From the NCBI RefSeq assembly GCF_042680125.1, contig NZ_JBHTNY010000017.1: a stretch of DNA of 64,000 nt; one strand, given 5' to 3'. Positions 1-8,970 of the stretch are shown here, in pieces (the stretch's first letter is position 1; every line of letters starts with the position of its first letter). Position numbers and translations under genes: made by a program. Source of the DNA: Robinsoniella peoriensis (GTDB lineage Bacteria > Bacillota > Clostridia > Lachnospirales > Lachnospiraceae). Below the pieces are notes generated by a model. The model saw only the letters and a program-made list of their open reading frames with translations. It did no database searches and was not told the DNA's origin.

Positions 1-26
1 CGACAAAGTTTACATACATATCTAAC

Positions 27-410
27 TCAATTCAAGAACTCCAATACATTTTCAGACACAGAAAAATTTACGCCCTCGACAATCCCAATGAAAAAATCAA
101 AAAGGTTCTGTTTTTCTTTTTGCTGATTCTCTGCTTTCTCAATGGCTGCCACATCTTCCAAATGTCCTCTTTTTACTACTGCATCAAAAACATCTGCCAC
201 ATGGTTGCCGATCACCACCATATACTGACCTCCACTTTGGATTACGGTTACAACCCCGTCCGTTTCCTTCAGTATTTCGGTATTTGCCATATTCTCATCT
301 TTCAATTTAAAACGAAGTCTTGTAATGCAGTGCGTCAGACTTTCAATGTTCTCCTTTCCTCCGACATTTTGAAGTATTATCCTTGCCAAACCATCATATT
401 TACTTGCCAT
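27..410 (-). pseudogene. PTS EIIB domain (glucose/beta-glucoside type), C-terminally truncated
   Basis: The first ~90 residues are a PTS EIIB domain: ARIILQNVGG near the N-terminus and the phospho-acceptor cysteine in the THCITRLRF motif (Cys28), which passes phosphate to an incoming sugar. In this family EIIB is normally followed by a ~350-residue membrane EIIC. Here the frame stops at residue 127 after an unrelated-looking tail beginning near residue 105. The start is well supported by AAAGGAG upstream of ATG. The gene is therefore an isolated EIIB or the remnant of an EIIBC gene; the window edge hides what follows. It is divergent from the LysR gene at 621. Confidence 0.7.
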
Positions 411-546
411 CTTTCTGCTCCTTTCTTTTTTATCCTGCGCTTTTTCTTCCTGTATTGTTTTTATGATTTTATTATAAATCCTCTTTTAAGCAATTACAAA
501 TTCTTATATTTTATACTATTCCATGCTTTTTATTTATGGTTTCTTG

Positions 547-555
547 TGCTATAAT
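547..555 (+). promoter_or_regulatory. Extended -10 promoter for the LysR gene at 621
   Basis: TGCTATAAT is an extended -10 element (TGn plus a consensus TATAAT). No good -35 is visible, as is common for extended -10 promoters. It lies ~65 bp upstream of the ATG at 621 in the region shared with the divergent EIIB gene. The rest of 411-620 is AT-rich without a recognisable gene. Confidence 0.5.
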
Positions 556-620
556 GAGTTCAAAGCCAAACATAAATGAGGCGTTCAAACTAAGTAAAAA
601 AGGAGAGAGGAGAAAAGAGG

Positions 621-1499
621 ATGGATATACGAGTATTACGCTATTTTCTGGCATTAGCAAACACGGAAACCATTTCTAGTGCAGCAGAATTTTTGCATAC
701 AACACAGCCTAATGTCTCCCGTCAGTTATCCGAACTTGAAAAGGAAGTTGGAAGACAATTATTCATACGCGGGAGCAGAAAGATTACACTTACTGAGGAA
801 GGGATGTTTTTAAGAAAGAGGGCACAGGAAATTGTAGATTTGTTAGATAAAACAGAACAGGAGTTTTCATCCTTTGATGATACTTTAGGAGGTGATGTTT
901 ATATTGGGGGCGGAGAATCTAATACCATGCGTACAATCGCAAAAACCATAAAGAGCCTTCAAACAGATCACCCTCAAATCCGTTATCATCTATTAAGCGG
1001 TTATGCTTATGACATCATGGAATATCTCGATAAAGGTTTGTTGGATTTTGGTGTACTCTTCGAACCTGTCGATTTAAAGAAATACGACCACATACGTTTA
1101 CCACTGAATGATACTTGGGGATTACTTATGAGAAAAGACCATCCCCTTGCCTGTTATTCGAGCATCCAGCCTCAGCAGCTGGAAAACCTTCCTCTATTGT
1201 GCTCCAACCAGATGCTAAAGGAAAATGGGTTATCTGGCTGGCTTGGTTATGACTGCAAAAAATTAAATGTTGTTGCTACATTTAATTTAATTAATACTCC
1301 GGCACTTTTGGTTGAGGAAGGCGTTGGATGCGCCTTTTCTTTTGAGAACCTTATCAATCTATCAGGTGATAGTAATCTGTGTTTCCGACCTTTATCACCA
1401 AGACTTACCTCTGGTGTTTATGTTGTTTGGAAAAAATATCAGGTATTTTCAAAAGCTGCAAAGAAATTTTTAGAATTTTTGCAAGAGGAGCTGACCTAA
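621..1499 (+). CDS. LysR-family transcriptional regulator
   Basis: 292 residues, the usual LysR length. An N-terminal winged helix-turn-helix (about residues 1-60, with TTQPNVSRQLSELE as recognition region) is followed by a periplasmic-binding-like effector domain (about 90-290). The start follows an AGGAGAGAGG purine stretch. The C-terminus (FRPLSPRL, then VWKKYQVFSKAAKKFLEFL) closely resembles the LysR proteins at 11083 and 35466, so these three are recent paralogs. It is convergent with the flavodoxin/aldo-keto reductase run at 1547-10958 and may regulate that run or the truncated PTS gene. Effector unknown. Confidence 0.9.
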   Translation: MDIRVLRYFLALANTETISSAAEFLHTTQPNVSRQLSELEKEVGRQLFIRGSRKITLTEEGMFLRKRAQEIVDLLDKTEQEFSSFDDTLGGDVYIGGGESNTMRTIAKTIKSLQTDHPQIRYHLLSGYAYDIMEYLDKGLLDFGVLFEPVDLKKYDHIRLPLNDTWGLLMRKDHPLACYSSIQPQQLENLPLLCSNQMLKENGLSGWLGYDCKKLNVVATFNLINTPALLVEEGVGCAFSFENLINLSGDSNLCFRPLSPRLTSGVYVVWKKYQVFSKAAKKFLEFLQEELT

Positions 1500-1546
1500 C
1501 AGATGAGAACGGCAATCAGATGCAGGCCAGACCTCCTCTTACACAT

Positions 1547-2311
1547 TTACTGAATGTAGCCTTTATCTGTCAGCCAATCGATAATATCCTGCTCGGAATC
1601 CTGTACTTCATTTCGGGAGATGGAAAGACCGTCTGTAATCACATTTGCATCCGGCTCCATTTCTTCAATCTCACTAATTGCGTTAGAGAATCCACTTGCT
1701 CCAGAAGTAACAAAGGGAACGATTGTCTTTCCAGATAAATCGTACTGGTCGAGAAAGCTGTACATAATCTGCGGCATATCGAAATACCAGTTCGGAAAAC
1801 CGAAAAAGACGGTATTATACTGCCCGATGTTCTCAACTTTACCGGCGATTTCAGGCCGGGCATTTTCCCGCTGCTCTTTCTGCGCAATATCCTCAAGTTC
1901 CGAGTGATCCAGCGGATATGGGGTCACTGGTTCGATACGGAAAACATCCGCCCCTGTATTCTGTTCAATCACATAAGCGACATATTGGGTGTTTCCTAAA
2001 ACCTCACCATCAATGACAACTGTACTGAGTTCTTCCTCCCGTAACATATTATCCGGATCCGTAGTTTCCGGCATGGAAAAATATACAACCAGATTTTTTG
2101 CTGTGGCATTAGCGTCCATATTGTTAGAATCCTCCGTTTCGTTTCGATTTGTTGATTCTGCGTTATCAGTAGATTGTTGGTTGTCTGGTTCAGTGGATTT
2201 CTGATTATTTGATTCTACAGCAGCGTCATTACCGGAAGGCGATGCTCCGCAACCGCTAAGTACGGCAGTCGTAATCAATAAAGACAGACATAAACTAAGT
2301 ATTTTTTTCAT
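1547..2311 (-). CDS. Lipoprotein flavodoxin (Flavodoxin_4-like)
   Basis: 254 residues. A lipoprotein signal peptide ends at a lipobox LSGC (Cys21), followed by a ~45-residue Ser/Asn/Glu/Thr-rich linker, then a flavodoxin domain opening with KNLVVYFSMPETT (FMN phosphate loop). The expected role is FMN-dependent electron transfer or quinone reduction at the outer membrane face. ATG at 2311 was chosen because CGAGGAGAAAATATA precedes it; the frame upstream lacks such a site. A second possible start, Met65 (ATG at 2119), has GGAGG 11 nt upstream and would give a cytosolic flavodoxin. A paralog is at 49787. Confidence 0.85.
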   Translation of the reverse strand: MKKILSLCLSLLITTAVLSGCGASPSGNDAAVESNNQKSTEPDNQQSTDNAESTNRNETEDSNNMDANATAKNLVVYFSMPETTDPDNMLREEELSTVVIDGEVLGNTQYVAYVIEQNTGADVFRIEPVTPYPLDHSELEDIAQKEQRENARPEIAGKVENIGQYNTVFFGFPNWYFDMPQIMYSFLDQYDLSGKTIVPFVTSGASGFSNAISEIEEMEPDANVITDGLSISRNEVQDSEQDIIDWLTDKGYIQ

Positions 2312-2370
2312 TATATTTTCTCCTCGTATAATACCAATCATATTTTTCATTATTTCTTCAAATAATCTAT

Positions 2371-3519
2371 TTACCAAAAACTGTGCTCATCTTGAAAACC
2401 AGATGCATGCTTTAATTCACTCATGACATCCAGCTGCATCGGACAGACTTTGTTGCATTTACCGCAGCTATCACACAAATTGCCGCCGTGCTGCCGCCGT
2501 TTCAGGGGACGGTAATAATTCAATTCCACATTCACATCCAATCCCTGCTCCCGCTGCCGCATGATGGTATTATAGGCAGCCAAAATATCAGAAATATGGA
2601 TGTCCTTTGGACAGGCAGCATCGCATTTTCCGCACTGGCTACACGCAATCGCTTTGTTCTGCTTCATTTCTGCAACTGCTCTTTCAAGCACTTTCTGTTC
2701 CTGCTGATTCAGCGGTGTGAATTCTTTCATATAAGAGGTGTTGTCTTTTATCTGCTGCACATTGGACATACCGGACAAGACTACGATAACACCATCAAGA
2801 CCAGCAGCAAATCGAACCGCCCAGGAAGCAGGTGTCATATTCGGCTGCATCTTCTCCATTTCGGATTGTACACGCTCCGGCACTTGTGCCAGCATGCCGC
2901 CCTTGACCGGCTGCATCACAATGACCTGACGGCCATGCCTGCGAATCACATCATAGCATCGCCGTGCCTGTACAAACTCACTGTCCCAATCGTAATAATT
3001 CAGCGCAATCTGCACGAACTCCACCTCCGGATGCTCCGTCAGAATACGGTCAAGGGATTCCGGACTGTCATGGTAGGACATACCCAAATGACGGATTTTC
3101 CCTGCCTCTTTCATACGGCACGCAAAACCAAATTCATCGCAGGGCACAATATTTGTGTCATAATTAGTTTCCCAAATATTGTGCAGCAGGTAATAGTCAA
3201 AATAAGACACACCACACCGCTCCAACTGCTCCTCAAAAATAGCAGGGAGCTGTTCCGGCTTGGTAATTGAAAAGGTTGGCAGCTTGTCGGCTAGTAAAAA
3301 GCTGTCGCGGGGATAACGCTTTACCAGCGCCTCCCTCAGAGCCAGTTCACTTTTTCCGCCATGATACACATAGCTGGTGTCGAAGTATGTAAAGCCCCGT
3401 TCCATAAAGATATCTACCATCTGGCGAAACTGCTCCAGATCAGTATTCTCCGCACTCATAAAGTCTTTGGATTCTCCCAGCACAGGGAGACGCATACATC
3501 CAAACCCTAATTTTTTCAT
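2371..3519 (-). CDS. Aldo/keto reductase with C-terminal 2x[4Fe-4S] ferredoxin-like domain
   Basis: 382 residues. The TIM-barrel aldo/keto reductase domain (about 1-270) shows the tetrad positions: Asp in YFDTSYVYHGG, the following Tyr, Lys in LADKLP and His in YLLHN. The C-terminal ~100 residues carry two cysteine clusters, CSQCGKCDAACPK and CDSCGKCNKVCPM, typical of 4Fe-4S binding. It probably uses NAD(P)H or ferredoxin to reduce a carbonyl; substrate unknown. AAGGAGTTTTC precedes the ATG. It lies 59 bp upstream of the lipoprotein flavodoxin and is probably co-transcribed with it. Confidence 0.92.
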   Translation of the reverse strand: MKKLGFGCMRLPVLGESKDFMSAENTDLEQFRQMVDIFMERGFTYFDTSYVYHGGKSELALREALVKRYPRDSFLLADKLPTFSITKPEQLPAIFEEQLERCGVSYFDYYLLHNIWETNYDTNIVPCDEFGFACRMKEAGKIRHLGMSYHDSPESLDRILTEHPEVEFVQIALNYYDWDSEFVQARRCYDVIRRHGRQVIVMQPVKGGMLAQVPERVQSEMEKMQPNMTPASWAVRFAAGLDGVIVVLSGMSNVQQIKDNTSYMKEFTPLNQQEQKVLERAVAEMKQNKAIACSQCGKCDAACPKDIHISDILAAYNTIMRQREQGLDVNVELNYYRPLKRRQHGGNLCDSCGKCNKVCPMQLDVMSELKHASGFQDEHSFW

Positions 3520-3620
3520 GAAAACTCCTTCCTAACATGTTTTGTAATTATAAAGTCCATGTCTGATTCACCTCGGAACACGGACTGCGTTGGTAAACCT
3601 CTCTGAATCGTTATGAATTT

Positions 3621-4789
3621 TCACATAGCTTCAGAGGTTTTTGGGGTAAATGGAAATATTCTTAGTAATGTGGTTATTAAACTCAGAAGCAATGATAAAA
3701 TTCCTACACCAAAAATGTATTTTATTCCCATTCCTGCTATTATGATTCCACCCATAAATGAACCTGCAGTTGTTCCAATATTCATAGCCGTAATATACAA
3801 TCCATTAGAAAAATCAGGTGCTTCGGGGGTGGCGGACATGATCCAAAATTGATTTAGATTACCACCTATCCCACCTAAAACTCCCCATAACAAGGTCAGT
3901 ATAGCCATAGGAATTGTAAACTGTCCCAATAAAATTAATAATAGATAAACGCCGCTTAATATCAAAGGGAAAAACATAGCAACTTTCTTGCATTTTTTGT
4001 AAGTAAATTCCCCGCCATAATATTTCCGATAATGTTCGCACCACCATATACAAACAAAAGTAAAGTGACAATATTTGGTGCTGCTTTCGTAACTGTCTTC
4101 AAAAATTCTGCAAGATAACTATATATTCCGATAATAGCGAAGTTTATCAAAATTACAGTTATAAGAGAAAGCCACGTGTTAGCCTTTTTTAATATGGCAA
4201 TTTGCACACCGTAAGAAAGCCTTTTTTTCACTGGCATAGGCGGCACAAATATCAAAGTAGCAATAAGGACAATAATATTGACAACAGCAAAGGATGCCAT
4301 TGTAATTTCAAAAGATGTAATGCTATCAAGAAAACTTGCAACTGGCACACCAAGCACCATACCAGCAGATACTCCAATAAAAATTTTGGAAATAGCTTTT
4401 GGCACATCTTCTTCTTTAACAGATGCAGCAGCCACAGTAAAAGCTAACGAAAAATATACCGGGTGAAATAGTGCTGGAATGATCCGGCCTATTAGTGCAA
4501 CATAAAAGTCTGTTGTAAAGATGATAATAGTATTCCCAAGTATAAATGAACAAAGGGCGAGTATCATTACCTTCTTGCGGTCAAAGCCGGAAAGCAGCAA
4601 TGGCAGTATTGGTCCTACAATAGCAACAGTAAATGCGAAAAGTCCTGCAAGCAGTCCTGCTTGAGAAATACTGATATTATAATGGTCAGCAAGAGAAGGT
4701 AATATCCCAACTACGCCTATCTCAGTGTTTAAAATGCCGAAAACCCCTAAAGTTAATATAAAAATCAACAATTTATTTTTTCTAACCAT
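3621..4789 (-). pseudogene. MFS drug/sugar exporter interrupted by one frameshift
   Basis: Two overlapping frames, 3962-4789 (N-terminal 275 residues) and 3621-3977 (C-terminal 118 residues), together make a complete ~390-residue, 12-helix major facilitator of the DHA1/AraJ type. The frames meet at a run of five T (coding strand TGTTTTTCCC, about 3965-3975). One extra T restores the sequence KLLCFFPLILSG. Everything else, including the ribosome site GGAAGG, is intact, so the lesion is recent, a consensus error, or a phase switch. It sits inside the redox run, 13 bp downstream of the aldo/keto reductase gene starting at 5840, and would export a substrate or product. Confidence 0.88.
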
Positions 4790-4802
4790 AAACTAATCCT
4801 TC

Positions 4803-5840
4803 CTAATACCAGTCGTGTTTTTCGCCCCGGTCAAGGGCATTAATCTTTGCCATTTCATCTTCGGTCAAGTTGAAATGGTACAACTCATTATTTTCTTTGA
4901 TATGTTCAGGGTTACTGGAACCAGGGATAACCACCACGCTCTTTTGCAAATTCCAGCGTAAAATCACCTGTGCGGAGGACACGTTATGTGCCTTTGCAAT
5001 TTCAGAAATCACAGAATCACCAAGCAGTTCTCCTGTATGCCCTCTGCCACCCAGCGGATACCAGCCTTGTACCACAATTCCCAAATCCTGAATAAAAGGA
5101 ATTACATCATTTTCCTGATAATAAGGGTGGATTTCATTCTGCACCAATGCGGGAACCGTATCCACCTGCGGCAGAAATTCTGTCAATTCCTCCACATACC
5201 AGTTCGATAGACCAATCGAACGGATTTTTCCCTCTTTTACAAACCGTTCCATCGCTTTGTAGGCCTCCACATCATTGGGGTCGGGGTGATGCAAAAGCAT
5301 TAAGTCCACATAGCCGATATTCAACCGGTCAAGACAAGCCTGAATCGACTGAGCCGGATTTTTCATCTCATCACCCGGATAGATTTTAGTCGTAACAAAA
5401 ACATCTTCGCGCTGTATCATTCCTTCGCTAATCGCTTCCCTGACTGCCTGCCCAACTTCCTCCTCATTACCATAAGCAGAGGCAGTATCAATAAGATGGA
5501 CACCGTTTAATAATGCTGATTTCACAGAATTGATGCACTCATCGCCATGAAGGCTATAGGTTCCAAGACCGTTGATTGGCATTTCATATCCGCTGTTTAA
5601 CATGACTGTCTTTTTTTCAAAATCGAACTTGGCTTTCATCGTGTTTTCCTCCTTAATGGATGGTTCGCTGCTCCCGTCTTCAGAAGCTGATTCTGTTTCT
5701 TTTGTGCTTTCGTCAATTTCCACTGATGGATCTGTTTCTGCGCTTCTGGTTTTCCCTGTTTCATTCTGACTGATTTGTCCACAGGCCGTTATCACAGACA
5801 GCAGCAATAAGATCAGCATAAAACTAAGTGTTTTCCTCAT
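4803..5840 (-). CDS. Aldo/keto reductase with lipoprotein leader
   Basis: 345 residues. A lipoprotein signal peptide (MRKTLSFMLIL..., lipobox ITAC, Cys20) and a ~45-residue acidic Ser/Glu linker precede a complete aldo/keto reductase. Tetrad residues are visible: Asp and Tyr in DTASAYGNE, Lys in TTKIYP, His in LLHHPD. The catalytic part alone (from Met68) is ~278 residues, the normal size of soluble 2,5-diketo-gluconate-reductase-like enzymes. Both starts have good ribosome sites: GGAGG before residue 1 and AAGGAGG before Met68 at 5639. A surface-anchored NAD(P)H enzyme would be strange, so the internal start may be the main one. Confidence 0.9.
   Translation of the reverse strand: MRKTLSFMLILLLLSVITACGQISQNETGKTRSAETDPSVEIDESTKETESASEDGSSEPSIKEENTMKAKFDFEKKTVMLNSGYEMPINGLGTYSLHGDECINSVKSALLNGVHLIDTASAYGNEEEVGQAVREAISEGMIQREDVFVTTKIYPGDEMKNPAQSIQACLDRLNIGYVDLMLLHHPDPNDVEAYKAMERFVKEGKIRSIGLSNWYVEELTEFLPQVDTVPALVQNEIHPYYQENDVIPFIQDLGIVVQGWYPLGGRGHTGELLGDSVISEIAKAHNVSSAQVILRWNLQKSVVVIPGSSNPEHIKENNELYHFNLTEDEMAKINALDRGEKHDWY
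5637..5654 (-). promoter_or_regulatory. Internal Shine-Dalgarno and ATG inside the lipoprotein-AKR gene
   Basis: On the coding strand a perfect AAGGAGG (5648-5654) lies 8 nt before an in-frame ATG (5637-5639), the codon for Met68, exactly at the border between the linker and the catalytic domain. The same bases encode Lys-Glu-Glu-Asn-Thr in the long form. This suggests either two translation products or a fossil start from before the leader was fused on. Confidence 0.7.
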
Positions 5841-5859
5841 TTCAATGCCTCCTGTCTTG

Positions 5860-6390
5860 CTACTTCAAGGACATTCCAAAATCTCTGATTTCCTTTAATT
5901 TTGCGGCAGATCCATTCTCGCCCCCATGAACCGTAAACACCCCCATATTTTCAAGACCGAGATAATCCACGAAATCTCCTTTGAAAGAGAACAATGCACC
6001 GTCATACTGATTGGCATCACCTGAGCTTAATATCATAGCTGCTTTTTTCAGATTCCGGGGGTTTTTCGGGTATGCGGCGGAATAAAAACGGTCCAGGGTA
6101 CATTTGAGCTGACCGGAAATACCGTGATAGTAAATCGGTGATGCGATCACAATCATCTCGACCTTACCAAGCAGTTCATAAATCTCCTGCATATCATCCT
6201 TCTGTATGCACACACCGTTTCCTTTTGTATGGCAGTATTCGCAGGCCAGACAGCCCGCTATTTTCATATGGCAGACATCTGCGATATGAACCTCATGCCC
6301 CACTGCTTCAGCTCCCTCGCGGAATGCTTCGGTCATTCGCTTTGTGTTCCCCTGTTTTCTTGGACTTCCGTTTAATACTAATATGTTCAT
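5860..6390 (-). CDS. NAD(P)H-dependent flavodoxin-fold oxidoreductase, iron-sulfur flavoprotein-like
   Basis: 176 residues of the FMN_red fold: MNILVLNGSPRKQGNT is the FMN phosphate loop and ASPIYYHGISGQLK the second flavin loop. Cysteines 47, 50, 53 and 61 form CX2CX2CX7C, close to the compact 4Fe-4S motif of archaeal iron-sulfur flavoprotein Isf. It probably reduces FMN-bound acceptors, quinones or oxygen species in the cytosol; cluster binding is inferred from spacing only. AGGAGGAGG precedes the ATG. It is 19 bp upstream of the lipoprotein aldo/keto reductase. Confidence 0.9.
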   Translation of the reverse strand: MNILVLNGSPRKQGNTKRMTEAFREGAEAVGHEVHIADVCHMKIAGCLACEYCHTKGNGVCIQKDDMQEIYELLGKVEMIVIASPIYYHGISGQLKCTLDRFYSAAYPKNPRNLKKAAMILSSGDANQYDGALFSFKGDFVDYLGLENMGVFTVHGGENGSAAKLKEIRDFGMSLK

Positions 6391-6444
6391 ATGAATCCTC
6401 CTCCTGGATTATATTCTATTGACTGCCCAAAACAATTCTTTCAT

Positions 6445-7620
6445 TTACTGGTAAGACTTCCTGAACACCTCGGCGCAGTCCTCGTCTGTCATTTTGCAAG
6501 GATTGGATTCAAATAAGCCACCCTGCATGGAACGTGCACCTTTGGCCAGCAGCATAAATTCATCAGGTATAAATCCATAGTCACTCATCTTTAAGTCAGC
6601 CACGCCACAGTCCTCCTGCAGTTTCACAAGCGCTGTAATGAAGTCCTCCGGTTTATCGGCGTTCTCCATCCCCATAGCTCTCGCCATTTTAACAAATTGC
6701 TCATCACAGGCGTGCTTTCCGATAAAGAACTCGGCAAAGGCTTTGGAAATGATAATCAGCCCTGCACCGTGAGGCAGGTTATGATGGTAAGCGCTCATGG
6801 AATGCTCCATTGAATGCTGAGCAGTGGTATTTGCAAGCTGCATGGTAATCCCAGCCATTGTGCTGCCATAAGCAACATATTCTCTGGCTTCCAAATCATT
6901 GCCATTTTTCACTGCACGGGGCAGGTATTTTGCAATGCTTTCGATAGCAGACAAAGCAATTGTTTCGCTCAAAATACTTCTGCCTTTTGACATCATGACC
7001 TCAGTGTTGTGAAACAATGCGTCAAAGCCTTGATAAGCTGTATATTTGGCAGGCACAGTTGTCATCAGCTCCGGATCAACAACGGCAAGTACGGGAGTAA
7101 GGCTTGGCTCGCCGAATCCGATTTTTTCTTTCGTTTCCAAATTGGAGATGACTCCAAAACCGTTCATTTCAGAGCCGGTTCCGGAGGTTGTCGCAATTGC
7201 AACGATTGGCAGACCTTTGTTTGCCAACGGCTGACCTTTCCCGGTGCCGCCATACACATAATCCCAAAGGTCACCAGCGTTTGTCGCCATAGCGGCAATG
7301 GCAGATGACGCATCAATCACAGCACCGCCGCCAAGAGCAACAATAAAATCGCACTGGTTTTCTCTTGCAAAAGCCGCCCCTTCCATGATTACTTCTTTGA
7401 CGATATTTTCCATAATCTTGTCAAAGATGGCTGTTTGGACTTCTGCTTTTTTTAGCTGCTCCAGGGTACGGTCAAGATAACCGTTTGCCTTGGTGGATTT
7501 TCCATTTGAAATCAGCACCATCGCCTTTTTGCCCGGCATAGGCTGACTGCCAAGTTCATTAAGTTTACCTCTGCCGAAAAGCAGATTTGTAGGGTTATAA
7601 AAATTAAAACTCATGTTCAT
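6445..7620 (-). CDS. Iron-containing alcohol dehydrogenase
   Basis: Group III (Fe-dependent) alcohol dehydrogenase, ~391 residues. The NAD(P)-binding GGGAVID motif, the TTSGTGSE stretch and metal ligands in GFDALFH and the HSMEHSMSAYHH...HG region are present. It interconverts an aldehyde and an alcohol, like butanol dehydrogenases. Three ATG codons lie close together; I chose the second (7620) because GGAAGGA is 8 nt before it and would abut the first (7629). It is part of the minus-strand redox run, upstream of the Isf-like gene ending at 5860. Distinct from the second Fe-ADH at 30845. Confidence 0.93.
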   Translation of the reverse strand: MNMSFNFYNPTNLLFGRGKLNELGSQPMPGKKAMVLISNGKSTKANGYLDRTLEQLKKAEVQTAIFDKIMENIVKEVIMEGAAFARENQCDFIVALGGGAVIDASSAIAAMATNAGDLWDYVYGGTGKGQPLANKGLPIVAIATTSGTGSEMNGFGVISNLETKEKIGFGEPSLTPVLAVVDPELMTTVPAKYTAYQGFDALFHNTEVMMSKGRSILSETIALSAIESIAKYLPRAVKNGNDLEAREYVAYGSTMAGITMQLANTTAQHSMEHSMSAYHHNLPHGAGLIIISKAFAEFFIGKHACDEQFVKMARAMGMENADKPEDFITALVKLQEDCGVADLKMSDYGFIPDEFMLLAKGARSMQGGLFESNPCKMTDEDCAEVFRKSYQ

Positions 7621-7675
7621 CTTATTCATCCTTCCATAAAAGCTTCGTGTTTTTTATTTTGATTGATAATGTCTT

Positions 7676-8212
7676 TTACAATTGTTTTGCTAATTCGTAT
7701 GCCATTTGGGGAAATTGGCTTTCCTTTGTGGCTGCAATCGTTCCACATCCAATTCCAAGAACCATTCCCTTATTGTCAAAATTCAGATATCTGCATAACG
7801 TCTCATAATGGACTTCCAATGCGGTCATTGTCCAGTCATCCTCATTCCAAGCCGATACCAACAAAGCTGATTTCATTCGTTTTTCTGTAATCTGCTGGTT
7901 AATGGAGCAGCATCTGTCCAGACACATTTTGAGCTGTGCAGACATTCCAAAATAATACAACGGCGTAACAAATACCAGCATATCTGCCATCAATACCTGT
8001 GCTTTGATCTCTGCCATTGCATCGTTCAGTACGCAAGGTTTCCCATGAAAGCCACAAGCCTTACAGCCGGTGCAGGGATGAATATCCGCATGTGCCACAT
8101 CAATATCAATTATTTCGTGTCCGCTTTCCTTAGCTCCCCGGATAAAATAATCCGCCAGAAAGTTGGACGACCCACTTTTGCATGGGCTTCCCCTTAAAAT
8201 TGCTATTTTCAT
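7676..8212 (-). CDS. Flavodoxin-fold NAD(P)H oxidoreductase, iron-sulfur flavoprotein-like
   Basis: 178 residues. MKIAILRGSPCKSGSSN is the flavin phosphate loop; TPLYYFGMSAQLK matches the second loop of the 5860 protein. Cys47, Cys50, Cys53 and Cys60 make CX2CX2CX6C, again an Isf-type compact cysteine motif. Ribosome site GGGAGG 9 nt before the ATG. It sits between the Fe-alcohol dehydrogenase and the CMD-cupin gene. Function is presumably flavin-dependent reduction of a small electrophile or quinone; substrate unknown. Confidence 0.9.
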   Translation of the reverse strand: MKIAILRGSPCKSGSSNFLADYFIRGAKESGHEIIDIDVAHADIHPCTGCKACGFHGKPCVLNDAMAEIKAQVLMADMLVFVTPLYYFGMSAQLKMCLDRCCSINQQITEKRMKSALLVSAWNEDDWTMTALEVHYETLCRYLNFDNKGMVLGIGCGTIAATKESQFPQMAYELAKQL

Positions 8213-8236
8213 AATAGATACCTCCCTGCCTCTGGT

Positions 8237-8959
8237 TTACGGCATTATACTTAAGTTCCTATATATTTCATCCGCGACGGGTTCCATCCACTCATTGGAG
8301 GTGTCCTCTCCCGGACATTCCAACGCCAAATGGCTGAACCAGCGGTCTGATTTAGCACCATGCCAGTGCTTTACACCAGATGGAATTGTCACTACATCAC
8401 CGGGGTTCAAACTTCGGGCAGGCTTTCCTTCTTCCTGATACCAGCCTTCTCCATCCACACAAATCAATATCTGTCCGCCGCCGGATCGTGCATGATGTAT
8501 ATGCCAGTTATTCCGGCAGCCGGGTTCAAAAGTTACATTTGCAATAAACACAGGTGTGTTCTTTGGATCAGTAAGTGGTTTAAGATAGCTGTTTCCAATG
8601 AAATATTTGGAATAGGCTGTGTTCGGTTCACCCTGCCCGAAGAACCCGCCATGCTGTTCCTGCTCCCCATCGTCCGCATAAACCTCCTTTGCCATACGGA
8701 ATGCGGCCCAGGCATTGGGCCAACCGGCATAAAATGCCAGATGGGTGAGGATTTCAGCCATTTCCGTGCGCGTAACACCGTTTTTTCGGGCGGTAGCGAG
8801 ATGGTAGGTCAGCGAACTGTCCACAATCCCTTTGCTGATCAGTGCGGCAATGGTCACAACAGAACGCATTTTTAAGGACAGCTTACCCTCCCTTGACCAT
8901 ACCTCCCCAAACAATACTTCATCATTTAACCGGGCAAACTTCGGGGCAAAGTCTGCCAA
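8237..8959 (-). CDS. Carboxymuconolactone decarboxylase-cupin fusion, 5' end removed by inversion
   Basis: Residues ~1-85 are a CMD/AhpD-like helical domain (SLKMRSVVTIAALI...). Residues ~110-240 are a cupin with metal-type motifs WHIHH and PGDVVTIPSGVKHWHG. The intact paralog at 46405 begins with 12-15 extra residues containing KQTAGR. Here those codons are missing: the frame opens at a TTG with no ribosome site and a stop soon upstream. The lost start, with its Shine-Dalgarno, lies on the opposite strand at 9460-9493. The gene is therefore probably poorly translated or dead, though the domains look intact. The cupin may cyclise or isomerise; substrate unknown. Confidence 0.85.
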   Translation of the reverse strand: MADFAPKFARLNDEVLFGEVWSREGKLSLKMRSVVTIAALISKGIVDSSLTYHLATARKNGVTRTEMAEILTHLAFYAGWPNAWAAFRMAKEVYADDGEQEQHGGFFGQGEPNTAYSKYFIGNSYLKPLTDPKNTPVFIANVTFEPGCRNNWHIHHARSGGGQILICVDGEGWYQEEGKPARSLNPGDVVTIPSGVKHWHGAKSDRWFSHLALECPGEDTSNEWMEPVADEIYRNLSIMP

Positions 8960-8970
8960 CTGGTCTTTTA

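Noticed and set aside
2488..3270. 260-residue + strand open frame
   Set aside because: Antisense shadow of the Fe-S aldo/keto reductase; no ribosome site, odd composition rich in His/Arg/Leu.
3962..3977. Transcriptional slippage rescuing the MFS gene
   Set aside because: Five T is short for efficient polymerase slippage; not claimed.
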